Shown here one piece after another: positions 26,716 through 35,917 of a DNA stretch of 64,000 nucleotides (its first letter is position 1; each line of letters opens with the position of its first letter). Both the position numbers and the translations under genes were made by a program. This DNA is from Nakamurella leprariae (lineage in GTDB: Bacteria > Actinomycetota > Actinomycetes > Mycobacteriales > Nakamurellaceae): positions 159,204 to 223,203 of the forward strand of contig NZ_JAERWK010000001.1 of assembly GCF_016918035.1 (NCBI RefSeq), in the 5' to 3' direction. The notes below the pieces were generated by a model that ran no database searches, was not told the DNA's origin, and saw nothing but the letters and a program-made list of their open reading frames with translations.

Positions 26716-28391
26716 CGTCGACGGCTGCTTCCAGGAACCTCACCACCGCACCGGCGGTGGACGGCAGCGGCGACCGTCCCTCCGGACCGGTGCTGCGGAT
26801 CCGCGGCCTGACCGTGCAGTACCGGACCCGCCGTGGTCCGGTGCCGGCCATCCAGGACGTCGACCTGGACATCGCCGCGGGGGAGACCGTCGCGCTGGTG
26901 GGCGAGTCGGGATCCGGGAAGACGACCACCGCACTGGCGGTGACCGGTCTGCTGGCCACCACCGCGGAGATCACCGCGGGCAGCATCCACTGGCAGGGGC
27001 AGGACCTGCTGGCCCTGGGACGCCGCGCCCGGCGGGCCGTCTCCGGCATCGGGATCGGGCTGGTGCCACAGGACCCGACCGTCTCGCTCAACCCGGTCAA
27101 GCGGATCGGCGACCAGGTCGCCGAGGTGCTGCTCATCCACAAGGTCGCCCGCAAGGCCGAGGCGCGGGAGATCGCGGTCGAGGCGCTGCGATCGGCCGGG
27201 ATCGACCACCCCGAGGTCCGCGCCCGGCAGTTCCCGCACGAGCTCTCGGGCGGCATGCGACAGCGCGTGCTCATCGCGATCGCCCTGGTCGGTCGTCCGG
27301 CCCTGCTGGTGGCCGACGAGCCGACCAGCGCCCTCGACGTCACCGTCCAACGCCAGATCCTCGACAGCATCAGCGACCTCATCACCGAGCACCACACCGG
27401 CATGCTGCTGGTGACGCACGACCTCGGGGTCGCCGCCGACCGGGCCGACCGGGTGGTGGTGATGACCGGCGGGCGCATCGTCGAGCAGGGTCCGACCGGG
27501 CAGATCCTGTCCCGGCCGGAGCACCCGTACACCCGGTCGCTGCTGGAGGCGGCGCCCAGCCTGCGCACCAGCGGGATCGGGTCCATCCGACGCCGCGTCG
27601 GATCGAGCACGACCGCGCCGATCCTGCACGCCGAGCACCTGGTCAAGTCGTTCCCGGCTCCGGGCGTCGGGCACCACGGGATCCGGGCCGTGGACGACGT
27701 GTCGTTCGCGCTGCACCCCGGTCGCACCCTGGGCCTGGTCGGCGAGTCCGGCTCCGGCAAGTCGACCTCGGCCCGGCTGGCGCTCCGGCTGGTCGAGCCC
27801 ACCGGCGGCACCGTGCGGTTCGACGGGCAGGACATCACCGGTCTGTCCGCCGGCCGGTTGCGGGTGGTGCGGCGCCGGTTCCAATTGGTGCAGCAGAACC
27901 CGTACGCCTCGCTGAACCCCCGCTGGTCGGTGGCCCAGCTGATCGGCGAGCCGCTCCGCTCGTACGGCGAGTCGGCCACGGTGGCGCGGGAACGCGCGGT
28001 CGAGCTGCTGGACCTGGTGGGACTGCCCACAGACTTCGAGCACCGCCGCCCGGCCGAACTGTCCGGCGGGCAGCGGCAGCGCATCGCCATCGCGCGTGCC
28101 TTGGCGTTGCGTCCCGACGTGGTCGTGCTCGACGAGCCCGTCTCGGCCCTGGACGTGCGGGTGCAGGCGCAGATCCTGCAGCTGCTGGTCGATCTGCAGG
28201 ACGAACTGGGCGTCGCCTATCTGTTCATCTCGCACGACTTGGCCGTCATCCGGCAGATCTCCGACGACGTGGCCGTGCTCCGCGGCGGCCGGGTGGTCGA
28301 GACCGGGTCCACCGAAGCCGTCTTCACCGATCCGCACCACGCGTACACCCGCACGCTGCTCGAGGCCATCCCCGGACGGGGGCGGGTCTGA
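26712..28391 (+). CDS. Fused double ABC ATPase (DppD-DppF in one chain)
   Basis: 559 residues with two complete nucleotide-binding domains. Domain one: Walker A GESGSGKTTT at 64-73, signature LSGGMRQRV, Walker B LLVADEPTSALD. Domain two begins near residue 300: [37 protein letters not shown]. It powers the DppBC permease pair. The fusion contrasts with the second importer in this window, whose ATPases are separate genes. Stop is followed by 127 bp before the binding protein. Confidence 0.93.
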   Translation: MTSTAASRNLTTAPAVDGSGDRPSGPVLRIRGLTVQYRTRRGPVPAIQDVDLDIAAGETVALVGESGSGKTTTALAVTGLLATTAEITAGSIHWQGQDLLALGRRARRAVSGIGIGLVPQDPTVSLNPVKRIGDQVAEVLLIHKVARKAEAREIAVEALRSAGIDHPEVRARQFPHELSGGMRQRVLIAIALVGRPALLVADEPTSALDVTVQRQILDSISDLITEHHTGMLLVTHDLGVAADRADRVVVMTGGRIVEQGPTGQILSRPEHPYTRSLLEAAPSLRTSGIGSIRRRVGSSTTAPILHAEHLVKSFPAPGVGHHGIRAVDDVSFALHPGRTLGLVGESGSGKSTSARLALRLVEPTGGTVRFDGQDITGLSAGRLRVVRRRFQLVQQNPYASLNPRWSVAQLIGEPLRSYGESATVARERAVELLDLVGLPTDFEHRRPAELSGGQRQRIAIARALALRPDVVVLDEPVSALDVRVQAQILQLLVDLQDELGVAYLFISHDLAVIRQISDDVAVLRGGRVVETGSTEAVFTDPHHAYTRTLLEAIPGRGRV

Positions 28392-28518
28392 TGCCGGACA
28401 TGGTGGCGCCCGGCGCGCCCGGTCGGCGCCGATGTCGGCCCCACGGACCGTCCCGACCCGCCTGACCGAACCTCCACCCGACTCCACGAGTCCGCATCCC
28501 TCCTCCAGGAGCCCTCCC

Positions 28519-30189
28519 ATGAACCTGCGACGACGCGCCCTGCTCGCCGCCCCTGCTCTCGCGCTGGTCCTGCTCACCTCCGCCTGCGGATCATCCGATG
28601 CCGCCGACTCCGGCGACGCCGCCGGCACCCGTTCGGGCGGCGCCGTGACCAACTCGGCGACCAGCTCCGCCGACGCCACCCCGACCGAGGGCGGCAGCCT
28701 CAGCTTCGCAGTGGCCAACGATCCGATCAGCCTGAATCCCAGCGGCATCGGCAGCGGCAACGACACCCTCTACGTCACCCGCCAGTTGTTCGACTCGCTC
28801 ACCGAGCAGGACCCGGAGACGGGCGAGATCATTCCGTGGCTGGCCGAGACCTTCGGGGCTTCCGACGACGCGACCTCCTTCACCTTCACGCTGCGCGAGG
28901 GTGTCACCTTCTCCGACGGCACCCCGCTGACCGCCGAGTCGGTCAAGGCCACCTTCGACGACATCAAGGCGGCCGGGGCCAACGCGCAGGCCGGAGCCCA
29001 GTTCCTGGGTGCCTACGACCGCACCGAGGTCACCGACGACCGCACCTTCACCGTCCACTTCACCGCGCCGAACGGCTCCTTCCTGCAGGGCGTGTCGTCG
29101 GTCGCGTTGGCTCCGGTGGCCGCGTCGACGCTCGCCATCCCGTTCGACCAGCGGGCCACCGGCGAGGGGGTCATCGGCACCGGACCGTTCGTCCTCGACC
29201 ACTACACGAAGAACACCGAGGTCGTGCTGACCAAGCGTGACGACTACGACTGGGGCCCGGGGGATCGCGAGAACACCGGCGCTGCCCACCTCGACGAGGT
29301 CGTGTTCAAGATCGTGCCCGAGTCCGGAGTCCGCACCGGCAGTCTCGACTCCGGTCAGGTGCAGGTCATCGGCGGGGTCGCGCCGCAGGACAACGCCGGC
29401 CTGGAGGCGGCCGGGCACAACCTGGTCGTCCGCGCCAATCCTGGCATCTCGTTCGGCCTGACAGCGGTCGAGACCCAGCCGATCGTGGCCGACGAGCAGG
29501 TCCGGCTGGCCATCGCCCGGGCCATCAACGCCACCGACGTGCGGGACGCCGTGCTGGACGACCACTTCGCCGTGGCGACGTCGCCCCTGGCGGCCAACAC
29601 GCCCGGCTGGGTGGACCTGTCCGCCGACCTGGCCTTCGACCCCGAGCAGGCCGCGTCGTTGCTGGACGAGGCCGGCTGGACCGGCGGTGACGGCGACGTC
29701 CGCACCAAGGACGGGCAGCCACTGCACCTGGTCATCGGCTACATCAGCAACTTCGGCCCGAACCAGGGCGCCCTGGAACTGATCCAGCAGCAGTTGCGCG
29801 ACGTCGGCATCGAGGCGGAGCTGTGGACCGGCACCGTGCCGGACTACCTGGCCGCCATCAAGGACGGGAAGATCGACCTGGCCTGGGGCAACCTGTCACG
29901 CGCCGACGGTGACGTGCTGCGCACCCAGTACTCGACCGCGTCGTCGAACTACTACAAGATCGACGACCCGGAGCTCGAGGCCGCCCTGGTCGGCCAGGCC
30001 AGCACCGCCGACCCGGACAAGCGGGCCGAGTTCCAGGCCACCGCGCAGGAACTGCTGGTCACCCGCGGCCACACCATCCCGGTGCACGAGCTGACCACCG
30101 TGCTGGGCGCCGATCCGTCGGTGCACGGTGTGGTGCTCGGCGCCGACTCCCGGCTCTCGCAGTTGACCGACGCCTTCATCGCCGAGTGA
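28519..30189 (+). CDS. Peptide/nickel-type ABC transporter substrate-binding lipoprotein
   Basis: 556-residue SBP_bac_5 family lipoprotein; the lipobox is LTSAC with lipidated Cys23 after a basic MNLRRR start. A Ser/Thr/Gly linker follows, then family features such as SLSFAVANDPISLNP, RQLFDSLTEQDPETGEIIPWLAE and FTFTLREGVTFSDGTPLT. It captures ligand outside the membrane for the DppBC/DF importer encoded just upstream. The ATG at 28519 has AGGAG upstream. The ligand may be sulfur-bearing, given the riboswitch control; SBP_bac_5 proteins also bind non-peptide ligands. Confidence 0.92.
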   Translation: MNLRRRALLAAPALALVLLTSACGSSDAADSGDAAGTRSGGAVTNSATSSADATPTEGGSLSFAVANDPISLNPSGIGSGNDTLYVTRQLFDSLTEQDPETGEIIPWLAETFGASDDATSFTFTLREGVTFSDGTPLTAESVKATFDDIKAAGANAQAGAQFLGAYDRTEVTDDRTFTVHFTAPNGSFLQGVSSVALAPVAASTLAIPFDQRATGEGVIGTGPFVLDHYTKNTEVVLTKRDDYDWGPGDRENTGAAHLDEVVFKIVPESGVRTGSLDSGQVQVIGGVAPQDNAGLEAAGHNLVVRANPGISFGLTAVETQPIVADEQVRLAIARAINATDVRDAVLDDHFAVATSPLAANTPGWVDLSADLAFDPEQAASLLDEAGWTGGDGDVRTKDGQPLHLVIGYISNFGPNQGALELIQQQLRDVGIEAELWTGTVPDYLAAIKDGKIDLAWGNLSRADGDVLRTQYSTASSNYYKIDDPELEAALVGQASTADPDKRAEFQATAQELLVTRGHTIPVHELTTVLGADPSVHGVVLGADSRLSQLTDAFIAE

Positions 30190-30196
30190 GGCCGCC

Positions 30197-30227
30197 GTCC
30201 GGGGAGCCGCCACGCGGCTCCCCGGAC
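30197..30227 (+). terminator. Strong hairpin after the binding-protein gene
   Basis: A perfect 13-bp stem GTCCGGGGAGCCG/CGGCTCCCCGGAC with a 5-nt loop, starting 8 bp after the stop. It divides the importer genes from the three downstream monooxygenases. It may terminate part of the transcripts or stabilise the binding-protein mRNA. Confidence 0.75.
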
Positions 30228-30276
30228 CCGGTGACCTGCCCGACCCGACGCCCGCCGACCTCCCCTGGAGCACCAC

Positions 30277-31500
30277 ATGACTGACGCAGCCGACCCGGCC
30301 CTGCACCTCGGCGTCGCCCTGGACGGTGCGGGATGGCATCCCGCCGCCTGGCGCGAGCCCAGCGCCCGCCCCGACGAGCTCTTCGACGCCCGGTACTGGG
30401 CGGACCTGGCCCGCACCGCCGAGCGCGGCGGGCTGGACCTGATCACCATCGAGGACACCCTGACCCTGCAGTCCAGCACGTCCCCGATCGATCCGGCCGG
30501 GCCCGATGAGCGCACCGACCAGGTCCGTGGCCGACTCGACGCGTCGCTGGTCGCATCCCGGCTGGCGACGGCGACCGAGCACATCGGCCTGGTGCCGGTG
30601 GTCACCACCACCCACACCGAGCCGTTCCACGTCGCCAAAGCGGTGGCCACCCTGGACCACGTCTCGCACGGCCGCGGCGGCTGGCAGGTGCGGGTCGGCG
30701 GGCACGGGGCGGAGGCAGCGCTGTTCGGGCGCCGGCAGTTCGAGCCGATCGACCTGGCCGCCATCACGGCCGGCACGCTGCCCGACTCGGTCGCCGAGCG
30801 TTTCGACGAGGCCGTCGACGCGGTCGAGGTCGTCCGGCGGCTGTGGGACAGCTGGGAGGACGACGCCGAGATCCGCGACGTCGCGACCCGCCGGTTCATC
30901 GACCGGGACAAGGTGCACACCATCGACTTCCAGGGGCGCTGGTTCAGCGTCCGCGGCCCCGGCATCGTGCCGCGCTCGCCGCAGGGACAACCGGTGGTGG
31001 CCGTCCTGGCCCACCAGCGCGTCCCCTACGAGCTGGCCGCTCGCAGCGGCGATCTCGTGTTCGTGACACCCCCGCTGGGTGCCGATGCGGTCGGGGTGCT
31101 CGCCGACGTGCGGGCCGCCGAGGCGGCCGTCGGGCGGGATGGTGCCCCGTTGCAGGTGTGGGCCGACCTGGTGGTGCTCCTGGACGGCCCGGGGGAGTCG
31201 GCCGTGGACCGCCTCGCCCGGCTGGACGAACGGGCCGGGAGCCCGCTGACCTCTGACGCCGCCGTCGCCGTGGGGTCGGCGGCGGCGTTGGCGGACCAGA
31301 TCGAGACGTGGCATCGGCTCGGCTACGCCGGAGTGCGGCTGCGTCCGGCGGTGGCCACCGACGACCTGCCGCGGATCGTCGATGACCTGGCGCCGGAACT
31401 GCAGCGGCGCGGGCTGGTCCGCTCCGGGTACCGGGAGGCCACCCTGCGCGGTCACCTGGGCCTGCCCACCACCGTGCCGAACCGGTACGCCGCGGTCTGA
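30277..31500 (+). CDS. LLM flavin monooxygenase, third of five in the island
   Basis: 407 residues of the NtaA/SnaA/DszA-related luciferase-like group. Features: LDLITIEDTLTLQ, a long insertion around DPAGPDERTDQVRGRL, EHIGLVPVVTTTHTEPFHVAKAVATLDHVSHGRGGWQ split over the usual strands, and a C-terminus YREATLRGHLGLP shared with the next paralogue. ATG 30277 with TGGAG upstream. The group oxidises sulfonates, aminopolycarboxylates or heterocyclic sulfur compounds in other bacteria; substrate here unknown. Confidence 0.85.
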   Translation: MTDAADPALHLGVALDGAGWHPAAWREPSARPDELFDARYWADLARTAERGGLDLITIEDTLTLQSSTSPIDPAGPDERTDQVRGRLDASLVASRLATATEHIGLVPVVTTTHTEPFHVAKAVATLDHVSHGRGGWQVRVGGHGAEAALFGRRQFEPIDLAAITAGTLPDSVAERFDEAVDAVEVVRRLWDSWEDDAEIRDVATRRFIDRDKVHTIDFQGRWFSVRGPGIVPRSPQGQPVVAVLAHQRVPYELAARSGDLVFVTPPLGADAVGVLADVRAAEAAVGRDGAPLQVWADLVVLLDGPGESAVDRLARLDERAGSPLTSDAAVAVGSAAALADQIETWHRLGYAGVRLRPAVATDDLPRIVDDLAPELQRRGLVRSGYREATLRGHLGLPTTVPNRYAAV

Positions 31501-31558
31501 GCCCCGTCCCACCACTCGATCAGCCCTCGACCGAACCATTCCCAGAAGGACAGCCACC

Positions 31559-32923
31559 ATGGGGCACACACCGCGCAAGCAGGTCATCCTCGGCGCCTAC
31601 CTCGGCGGCGTGAACCACCACACCGCCTGGTGGGACGAACGGGCCGGCAGCCAGATCGACTTCAGCTCGTTCGAGCACACCGCGCGCACGGCCGAGCGCG
31701 GCAAGTTCGACTTCTTCTTCCTGGCCGAGGGTCTCGCGCTGCGCGAGCGCAACGGCCGGGTCTTCGACCAGGACATCGTCGGCCGGCCCGACACCCTGCC
31801 GGTGCTGGCCGCGCTGGCAGGCGTGACCGAGCACCTCGGCCTGGCCGGCACCATCAACGCCACCTTCAACGAGCCGTACGAGCTGGCCCGCCAGTTCGCC
31901 TCGCTGGACGCCCTGTCCGGCGGCCGGGCGGCGTGGAACCTGGTCACCTCGTTCGACGCCTTCACCGGCCAGAACTTCCGCCGCGGCGGGTTCCTGCCGC
32001 GCGAGCTGCGCTACGAGCGGGCCGCCGAGATGATCGCCGCGACCCGGGCGCTGTTCGACGCATGGGACGACGACGACCTGGTCGCCGACAAGCAGAGCGG
32101 GCAGTTCGTCCGGCGCGGTGACGTCGGCCGGTTCGAGCACCGCGGACCGCAGTTCGACATCCGTGGCCGGTTCACCGTCCCGCGGAGCCCGCAAGGCCGC
32201 CCGGTGCTGCTGCAGGCCGGTGTCTCGCCGCAGGGTCGGGACTTCGCCGCGGCCAACTCCGACGCCATCTTCTCGCCGTTCGGGGAGATCATCGCGGCCC
32301 GCGAGTTCTACCGCGACGTCAAGGCCCGGGCCGAGAGGTTCGGCCGGTCGCCCGACGAGCTCAAGATCCTGCCATCCGGCAGCTTCGTCATCGGCGACAC
32401 CCACGCCGAGGCCGTGGACAAGTACCACGAGGTGCGCAACCAGCAGGTCAACGGCAAGACCGCACTCATCCTGCTGGAACAGGTGTGGAACCGGGACCTG
32501 TCGCAGTACGACCCGGAGGGGCCGCTCCCGGACATCGATCCGGACCCCACGGCGCCGGACTTCATCCAGGGCCGGGCCCTCATCGAGCAGGACCGGTTCA
32601 AGACGGTGGCGCACTTCCGAGAGGTGGCCGAGGCGAAGCGGCTGAACCTGCGCGAGCTGGTCATCGATCAGTTCGAGCGCGGGCCACTGGTCGGCACGGC
32701 GAGCGAGATCGCCCAGCAGATCGACGACTTCGTGCAGCAGGACGGCTCGGACGGGTTCATCATCGGCTCTCACCTGGTGCCCTGGGGGCTCGACGACTTC
32801 GTCGACCAGGTCGTGCCGCTGCTGCAGGAGCGCGGCTCGCTGCGGGCCGAGTACACGGGCTCCACGTTGCGCGACAACCTCGGTCTGCCGTCGCTGCGCC
32901 GCGACCTGACCGCCGCCCGCTGA
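31559..32923 (+). CDS. LLM flavin monooxygenase, NtaA/DszA-like
   Basis: 454 residues, the usual length of the NtaA/SnaA/DszA/SeuA group. Typical segments are ILGAYLGGVNHHTAWW, FDFFFLAEGLALR, LSGGRAAWNLVTSFD, FRRGGFLPRELRYERAAE, and a C-terminus GSTLRDNLGLPS. DszA-type members use flavin-N5-peroxide chemistry to cleave C-S bonds in sulfones (known for DszA). It follows its paralogue by 58 bp and precedes an SsuD-like gene, an arrangement similar to the sulfonate-ester genes of corynebacteria (from memory). Confidence 0.87.
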   Translation: MGHTPRKQVILGAYLGGVNHHTAWWDERAGSQIDFSSFEHTARTAERGKFDFFFLAEGLALRERNGRVFDQDIVGRPDTLPVLAALAGVTEHLGLAGTINATFNEPYELARQFASLDALSGGRAAWNLVTSFDAFTGQNFRRGGFLPRELRYERAAEMIAATRALFDAWDDDDLVADKQSGQFVRRGDVGRFEHRGPQFDIRGRFTVPRSPQGRPVLLQAGVSPQGRDFAAANSDAIFSPFGEIIAAREFYRDVKARAERFGRSPDELKILPSGSFVIGDTHAEAVDKYHEVRNQQVNGKTALILLEQVWNRDLSQYDPEGPLPDIDPDPTAPDFIQGRALIEQDRFKTVAHFREVAEAKRLNLRELVIDQFERGPLVGTASEIAQQIDDFVQQDGSDGFIIGSHLVPWGLDDFVDQVVPLLQERGSLRAEYTGSTLRDNLGLPSLRRDLTAAR

Positions 32924-32968
32924 CCGTCCCGCCGAGCCCTTCGTCCCACCCACCCTGGAAGGAGCCCC

Positions 32969-34102
32969 ATGCCCGTCGAGTTTCTCGGCATCGCCGCGAC
33001 CAACGCCGGGAGCGAGGTGACGCTGCGCCCCGGCGGCATCCTCGACCTCGACTACACCGCGGCGCTGGCCCGCGCCCACGAGGACTCGGGGTGGGACCGG
33101 ATCCTGTTCGCCTACCACTCCGGCTCGCCGGACCCGTCCGTGGTGGCGGCCCACATCGCCGGCCGCACCGAACGTCTCAGGCTGGTGCTGGCCCACCGCC
33201 CGAATGTGTCGGCGCCGACGTTCGCGGCCAAGACGTTCGCCACCGTCGACCACCTGTCCCGCGGGCGGGTCGAGGTGCACTTCATCACCGGCGGGTCGAC
33301 CGCAGACCAGGCCGCCGAGGGTGACCACCTGGACAAGGACTCCCGGTACGACCGCACCCGGGAGTACCTGCAGATCGTCAAGCGGGCCTGGACCTCGGAC
33401 GAGCCGTTCGACTTCGACGGTCAGCATTACCAGCTGCGCAACTTCGTGTCCGGCGTCCGCCCCGTGCAGCGGCCCCGTCCCCGGATCTCCTTCGGGGGCT
33501 CGTCCGCGGCGGCCTACCGGGTGGGCGCGGCCGAGTCCGACGTCTACGCGCTGTGGGGGGAACCGCTGGCGGAGACCAGCGAGCAGATCGCGGCCATCGA
33601 GGCGGCCTCGGCCGAGGCCGGCCGGTCCCGGCCCGAGCTGCAGATCGCCTTCCGGCCCATCCTGGGTGACACCGAGGAGCAGGCCTGGGAGCGGGCGGAA
33701 CGCGTGCTGAGCCGGATCGTCTCCGCCCAGCAGGCCCAGGCGGCCCGGACCGCCGCGGCCGGGCGCGCGATCCAGCTGCGGTCCGGCGGCCCGGAGAACG
33801 CCGGCTCGCAGCGGCTGCTGGCCGTGGCCGGCAGCGCCGAGCGCCACGACCGCGCGCTGTGGACGGCGCCGACCGCGTTGACCGGCGGCGGCGGCAACTC
33901 CACCGCGTTGGTCGGCACCCCGGAGACGGTGGCCGCCGCGCTGCTCGACTACCACGCCCTGGGCATCCGGCTGCTGTCCGCGCGCGGGTACGACCTGCTC
34001 GAGGACGCGGTCGCGTTCGGTCGGCAGGTCATCCCGCTGGTCCGACAGGAGGTCGCGCGCCTCGACGCCGCCGCTCCGACGCCCGCCGCCTCGGTCGCCT
34101 GA
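32969..34102 (+). CDS. SsuD-like alkanesulfonate monooxygenase family protein
   Basis: 377 residues. Characteristic parts: MPVEFLGIAATNAGSEV, GWDRILFAYHSGSPDPSVVAAHIAGRT, FAAKTFATVDHLSRGRVEVHFITGG, and DKDSRYDRTREYLQIVKRAW with PRISFGGSSAAAYRVGA. SsuD enzymes use FMNH2 and oxygen to release sulfite from sulfonates. The Arg-rich loop near ALTGGGGNSTALVG may play the mobile-lid role. ATG 32969 has GGAAGGAG upstream. No SsuE-type reductase is encoded in the window. Confidence 0.85.
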   Translation: MPVEFLGIAATNAGSEVTLRPGGILDLDYTAALARAHEDSGWDRILFAYHSGSPDPSVVAAHIAGRTERLRLVLAHRPNVSAPTFAAKTFATVDHLSRGRVEVHFITGGSTADQAAEGDHLDKDSRYDRTREYLQIVKRAWTSDEPFDFDGQHYQLRNFVSGVRPVQRPRPRISFGGSSAAAYRVGAAESDVYALWGEPLAETSEQIAAIEAASAEAGRSRPELQIAFRPILGDTEEQAWERAERVLSRIVSAQQAQAARTAAAGRAIQLRSGGPENAGSQRLLAVAGSAERHDRALWTAPTALTGGGGNSTALVGTPETVAAALLDYHALGIRLLSARGYDLLEDAVAFGRQVIPLVRQEVARLDAAAPTPAASVA

Positions 34103-34130
34103 CCGCGCCTGCCACGACCACGGAGGAACG

Positions 34131-34976
34131 ATGAGCACCACCGATGAGCGCACCACGACGGACCTCGATCGTGAGGCGCTCGAGCAGCAGTGGACGTCCT
34201 GGCACGCTGCCCGCCACCACGACCTGACCGCCGAGCACGGTTGGCTGAGCATCACCGGCTTCTGGTGGCTGCCCGAGGCCCCGGCCGCGCTGGACGGGCT
34301 GCCCGGTGCGTGGTCGACCGAGGGAGGCGCGGCGGTGGTCACGGCGACCGCCGCTGACGGCCTGACCGCCATCGTCGACGGCCGACCGGTGACGGGCAGC
34401 GAGCGCGCCGAGGTGCCGGAAGCCGGGTCGCTGCCGTGGCTCCGGGCCGGCGAGGTGATCATCGAGCTGGTCCTGCGGGGCGGCAGCTACGCGGTGCGGG
34501 CCCGTGATCCGCAGGCCGTCACCCGCACCGGGTTCACCGGCATCCCGGCCTTCCCCGTCGATCTCGCGTGGGTCCGGCCCGGCCGGTTCCTGCCGTACCC
34601 GGAGCCGCGCCGGGTCGAGGTCACCACCGCCCGTGACGATCTGCGACAACACACCTCCCTGGTCGGCGAGATCGAGGTCGACCTGCCCGGTGTCGAGGCA
34701 CCGCAACGGCTGCAGGTGGCCGGGGGTGCGGACGGCGGTCTGACCCTGCAGTTCTCCGACGAGACCAACGGCGTGAGCACGGCGCGGTGGCGGGCGCTGT
34801 CGGTCGCGGCCCCCGACGCCGACGGGCGGATCGTCGTCGACTTCAACCGCGCGGTGAACATGCCGTTCGCGTTCACCGCGTACGGCACCTGCCCGGCCCC
34901 GGTGCCGGGCAACCGGCTGCCGATCGCGGTGACGGCGGGGGAGCAGAACCCACCACGGCCCGACCTGGCGTCCTGA
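34131..34976 (+). CDS. DUF1684 family protein
   Basis: 281 residues ending with the DUF1684 signature VDFNRAVNMPFAFTAYGT, CPAPVPGNRLPIAV. An earlier conserved part reads WHAARHHDLTAEHGWLSITGFWWL. No signal peptide and no recognised catalytic motif. It is the last gene of the island, 28 bp after the SsuD-like gene, so its job is likely tied to flavin monooxygenase chemistry or its products. It converges on the Septum_form gene. Confidence 0.85.
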   Translation: MSTTDERTTTDLDREALEQQWTSWHAARHHDLTAEHGWLSITGFWWLPEAPAALDGLPGAWSTEGGAAVVTATAADGLTAIVDGRPVTGSERAEVPEAGSLPWLRAGEVIIELVLRGGSYAVRARDPQAVTRTGFTGIPAFPVDLAWVRPGRFLPYPEPRRVEVTTARDDLRQHTSLVGEIEVDLPGVEAPQRLQVAGGADGGLTLQFSDETNGVSTARWRALSVAAPDADGRIVVDFNRAVNMPFAFTAYGTCPAPVPGNRLPIAVTAGEQNPPRPDLAS

Positions 34977-34987
34977 TCTCCAGGCGA

Positions 34988-35857
34988 TCACTCGTCGAAG
35001 GGCACCGGCGCCGTCCCGAGGTTGCGCAACGTCGACACCAGGACCCGGTCGGAGCCCGCGGTCACAGTGACGGCACACTCCGCCGAGAAGTTGGCGGCGG
35101 CGTCGTCCGGGACGGCGACTGTCGGGATGTGGGCGGCCACCACCAGGGCGCCGCCGGCGGTCGGGTCGGTCATGCCGGTGGCGGTGCTGACCTGGTCACG
35201 GCAGGTCTGCTGCAGCCAGTCGTCGGTGGATCCCGGGGCGATGTCCACGGACGCGAAGACCTCGACGCGATGGGCATCCAGGCAGCTGACCGGGACGCCA
35301 TCGGGTTGGTCCCGGCACAGTGCGAACGGGGCGACGGCAGCACCGGACTGCGCGAACGCTCCTCGGGCCGATCCGTCGAGCCGGCCGGTGCCACCGAGCG
35401 GCGACGCGGCGATCAGCACGCACGCGGTCCATCGCTGGCCGGACGCACGCTGCCGGGCGTCCGGGCCGGCCAGCATCCCGTCGAAGGTGGCCACCGGATA
35501 CCAGGTCCCGATGCCGGCGTCCGCGGACTGCCATCCCATCCAGGCCGCGGCATCGCGCCGGCAGCCGTCGTCGCGGCGCAGGGCCCCCGGTGGTACCTCC
35601 GGCCCGGTCCCGGTGACGATCGCGACCACCTCGCCCGAGCGCGCGCCGTCGCAGGGGACGAGTCGGCCGGCGGTCCCGTCGACGGACCCGGGCGTCCCGT
35701 CATCCGGCCCGATGAGTCGGCAGTCGCCGACCTGGGGGACCGGGCGAACCGGTTCGGCGACCGCGTGGCCGGCCCCGGTCTGCGCCACGGCGGAGACCAC
35801 GACCACCGCGAACAGCGCCGCGAGCAACGCGATGCCGCCGCCGAGCCTGCGATCCAT
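34988..35857 (-). CDS. Membrane-anchored Septum_form-like exported protein
   Basis: 289 residues with one N-terminal hydrophobic anchor (LLAALFAVVVVSAVAQ) and an extracytoplasmic part containing seven cysteines. The repeated pattern VGDC, then VPCDGA.SGEVVAIV, with W and C at QRWTACVLIA, and later VSCLDAHRVEVFA, resembles the actinobacterial Septum_form domain family (two halves). A role in cell-division or envelope processes is only a family name, not demonstrated. Confidence 0.65.
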   Translation of the reverse strand: MDRRLGGGIALLAALFAVVVVSAVAQTGAGHAVAEPVRPVPQVGDCRLIGPDDGTPGSVDGTAGRLVPCDGARSGEVVAIVTGTGPEVPPGALRRDDGCRRDAAAWMGWQSADAGIGTWYPVATFDGMLAGPDARQRASGQRWTACVLIAASPLGGTGRLDGSARGAFAQSGAAVAPFALCRDQPDGVPVSCLDAHRVEVFASVDIAPGSTDDWLQQTCRDQVSTATGMTDPTAGGALVVAAHIPTVAVPDDAAANFSAECAVTVTAGSDRVLVSTLRNLGTAPVPFDE

Positions 35858-35917
35858 CCCGTCATCCTGCCGCCGGTGGTGTCCCCCCGGCAGGGCGGGG
35901 TGACCGCGGCCGTGGGT

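Noticed and set aside
31520..34462. 980-codon minus-strand frame across three monooxygenase genes
   Set aside because: It spans several independent real genes and has shadow composition.
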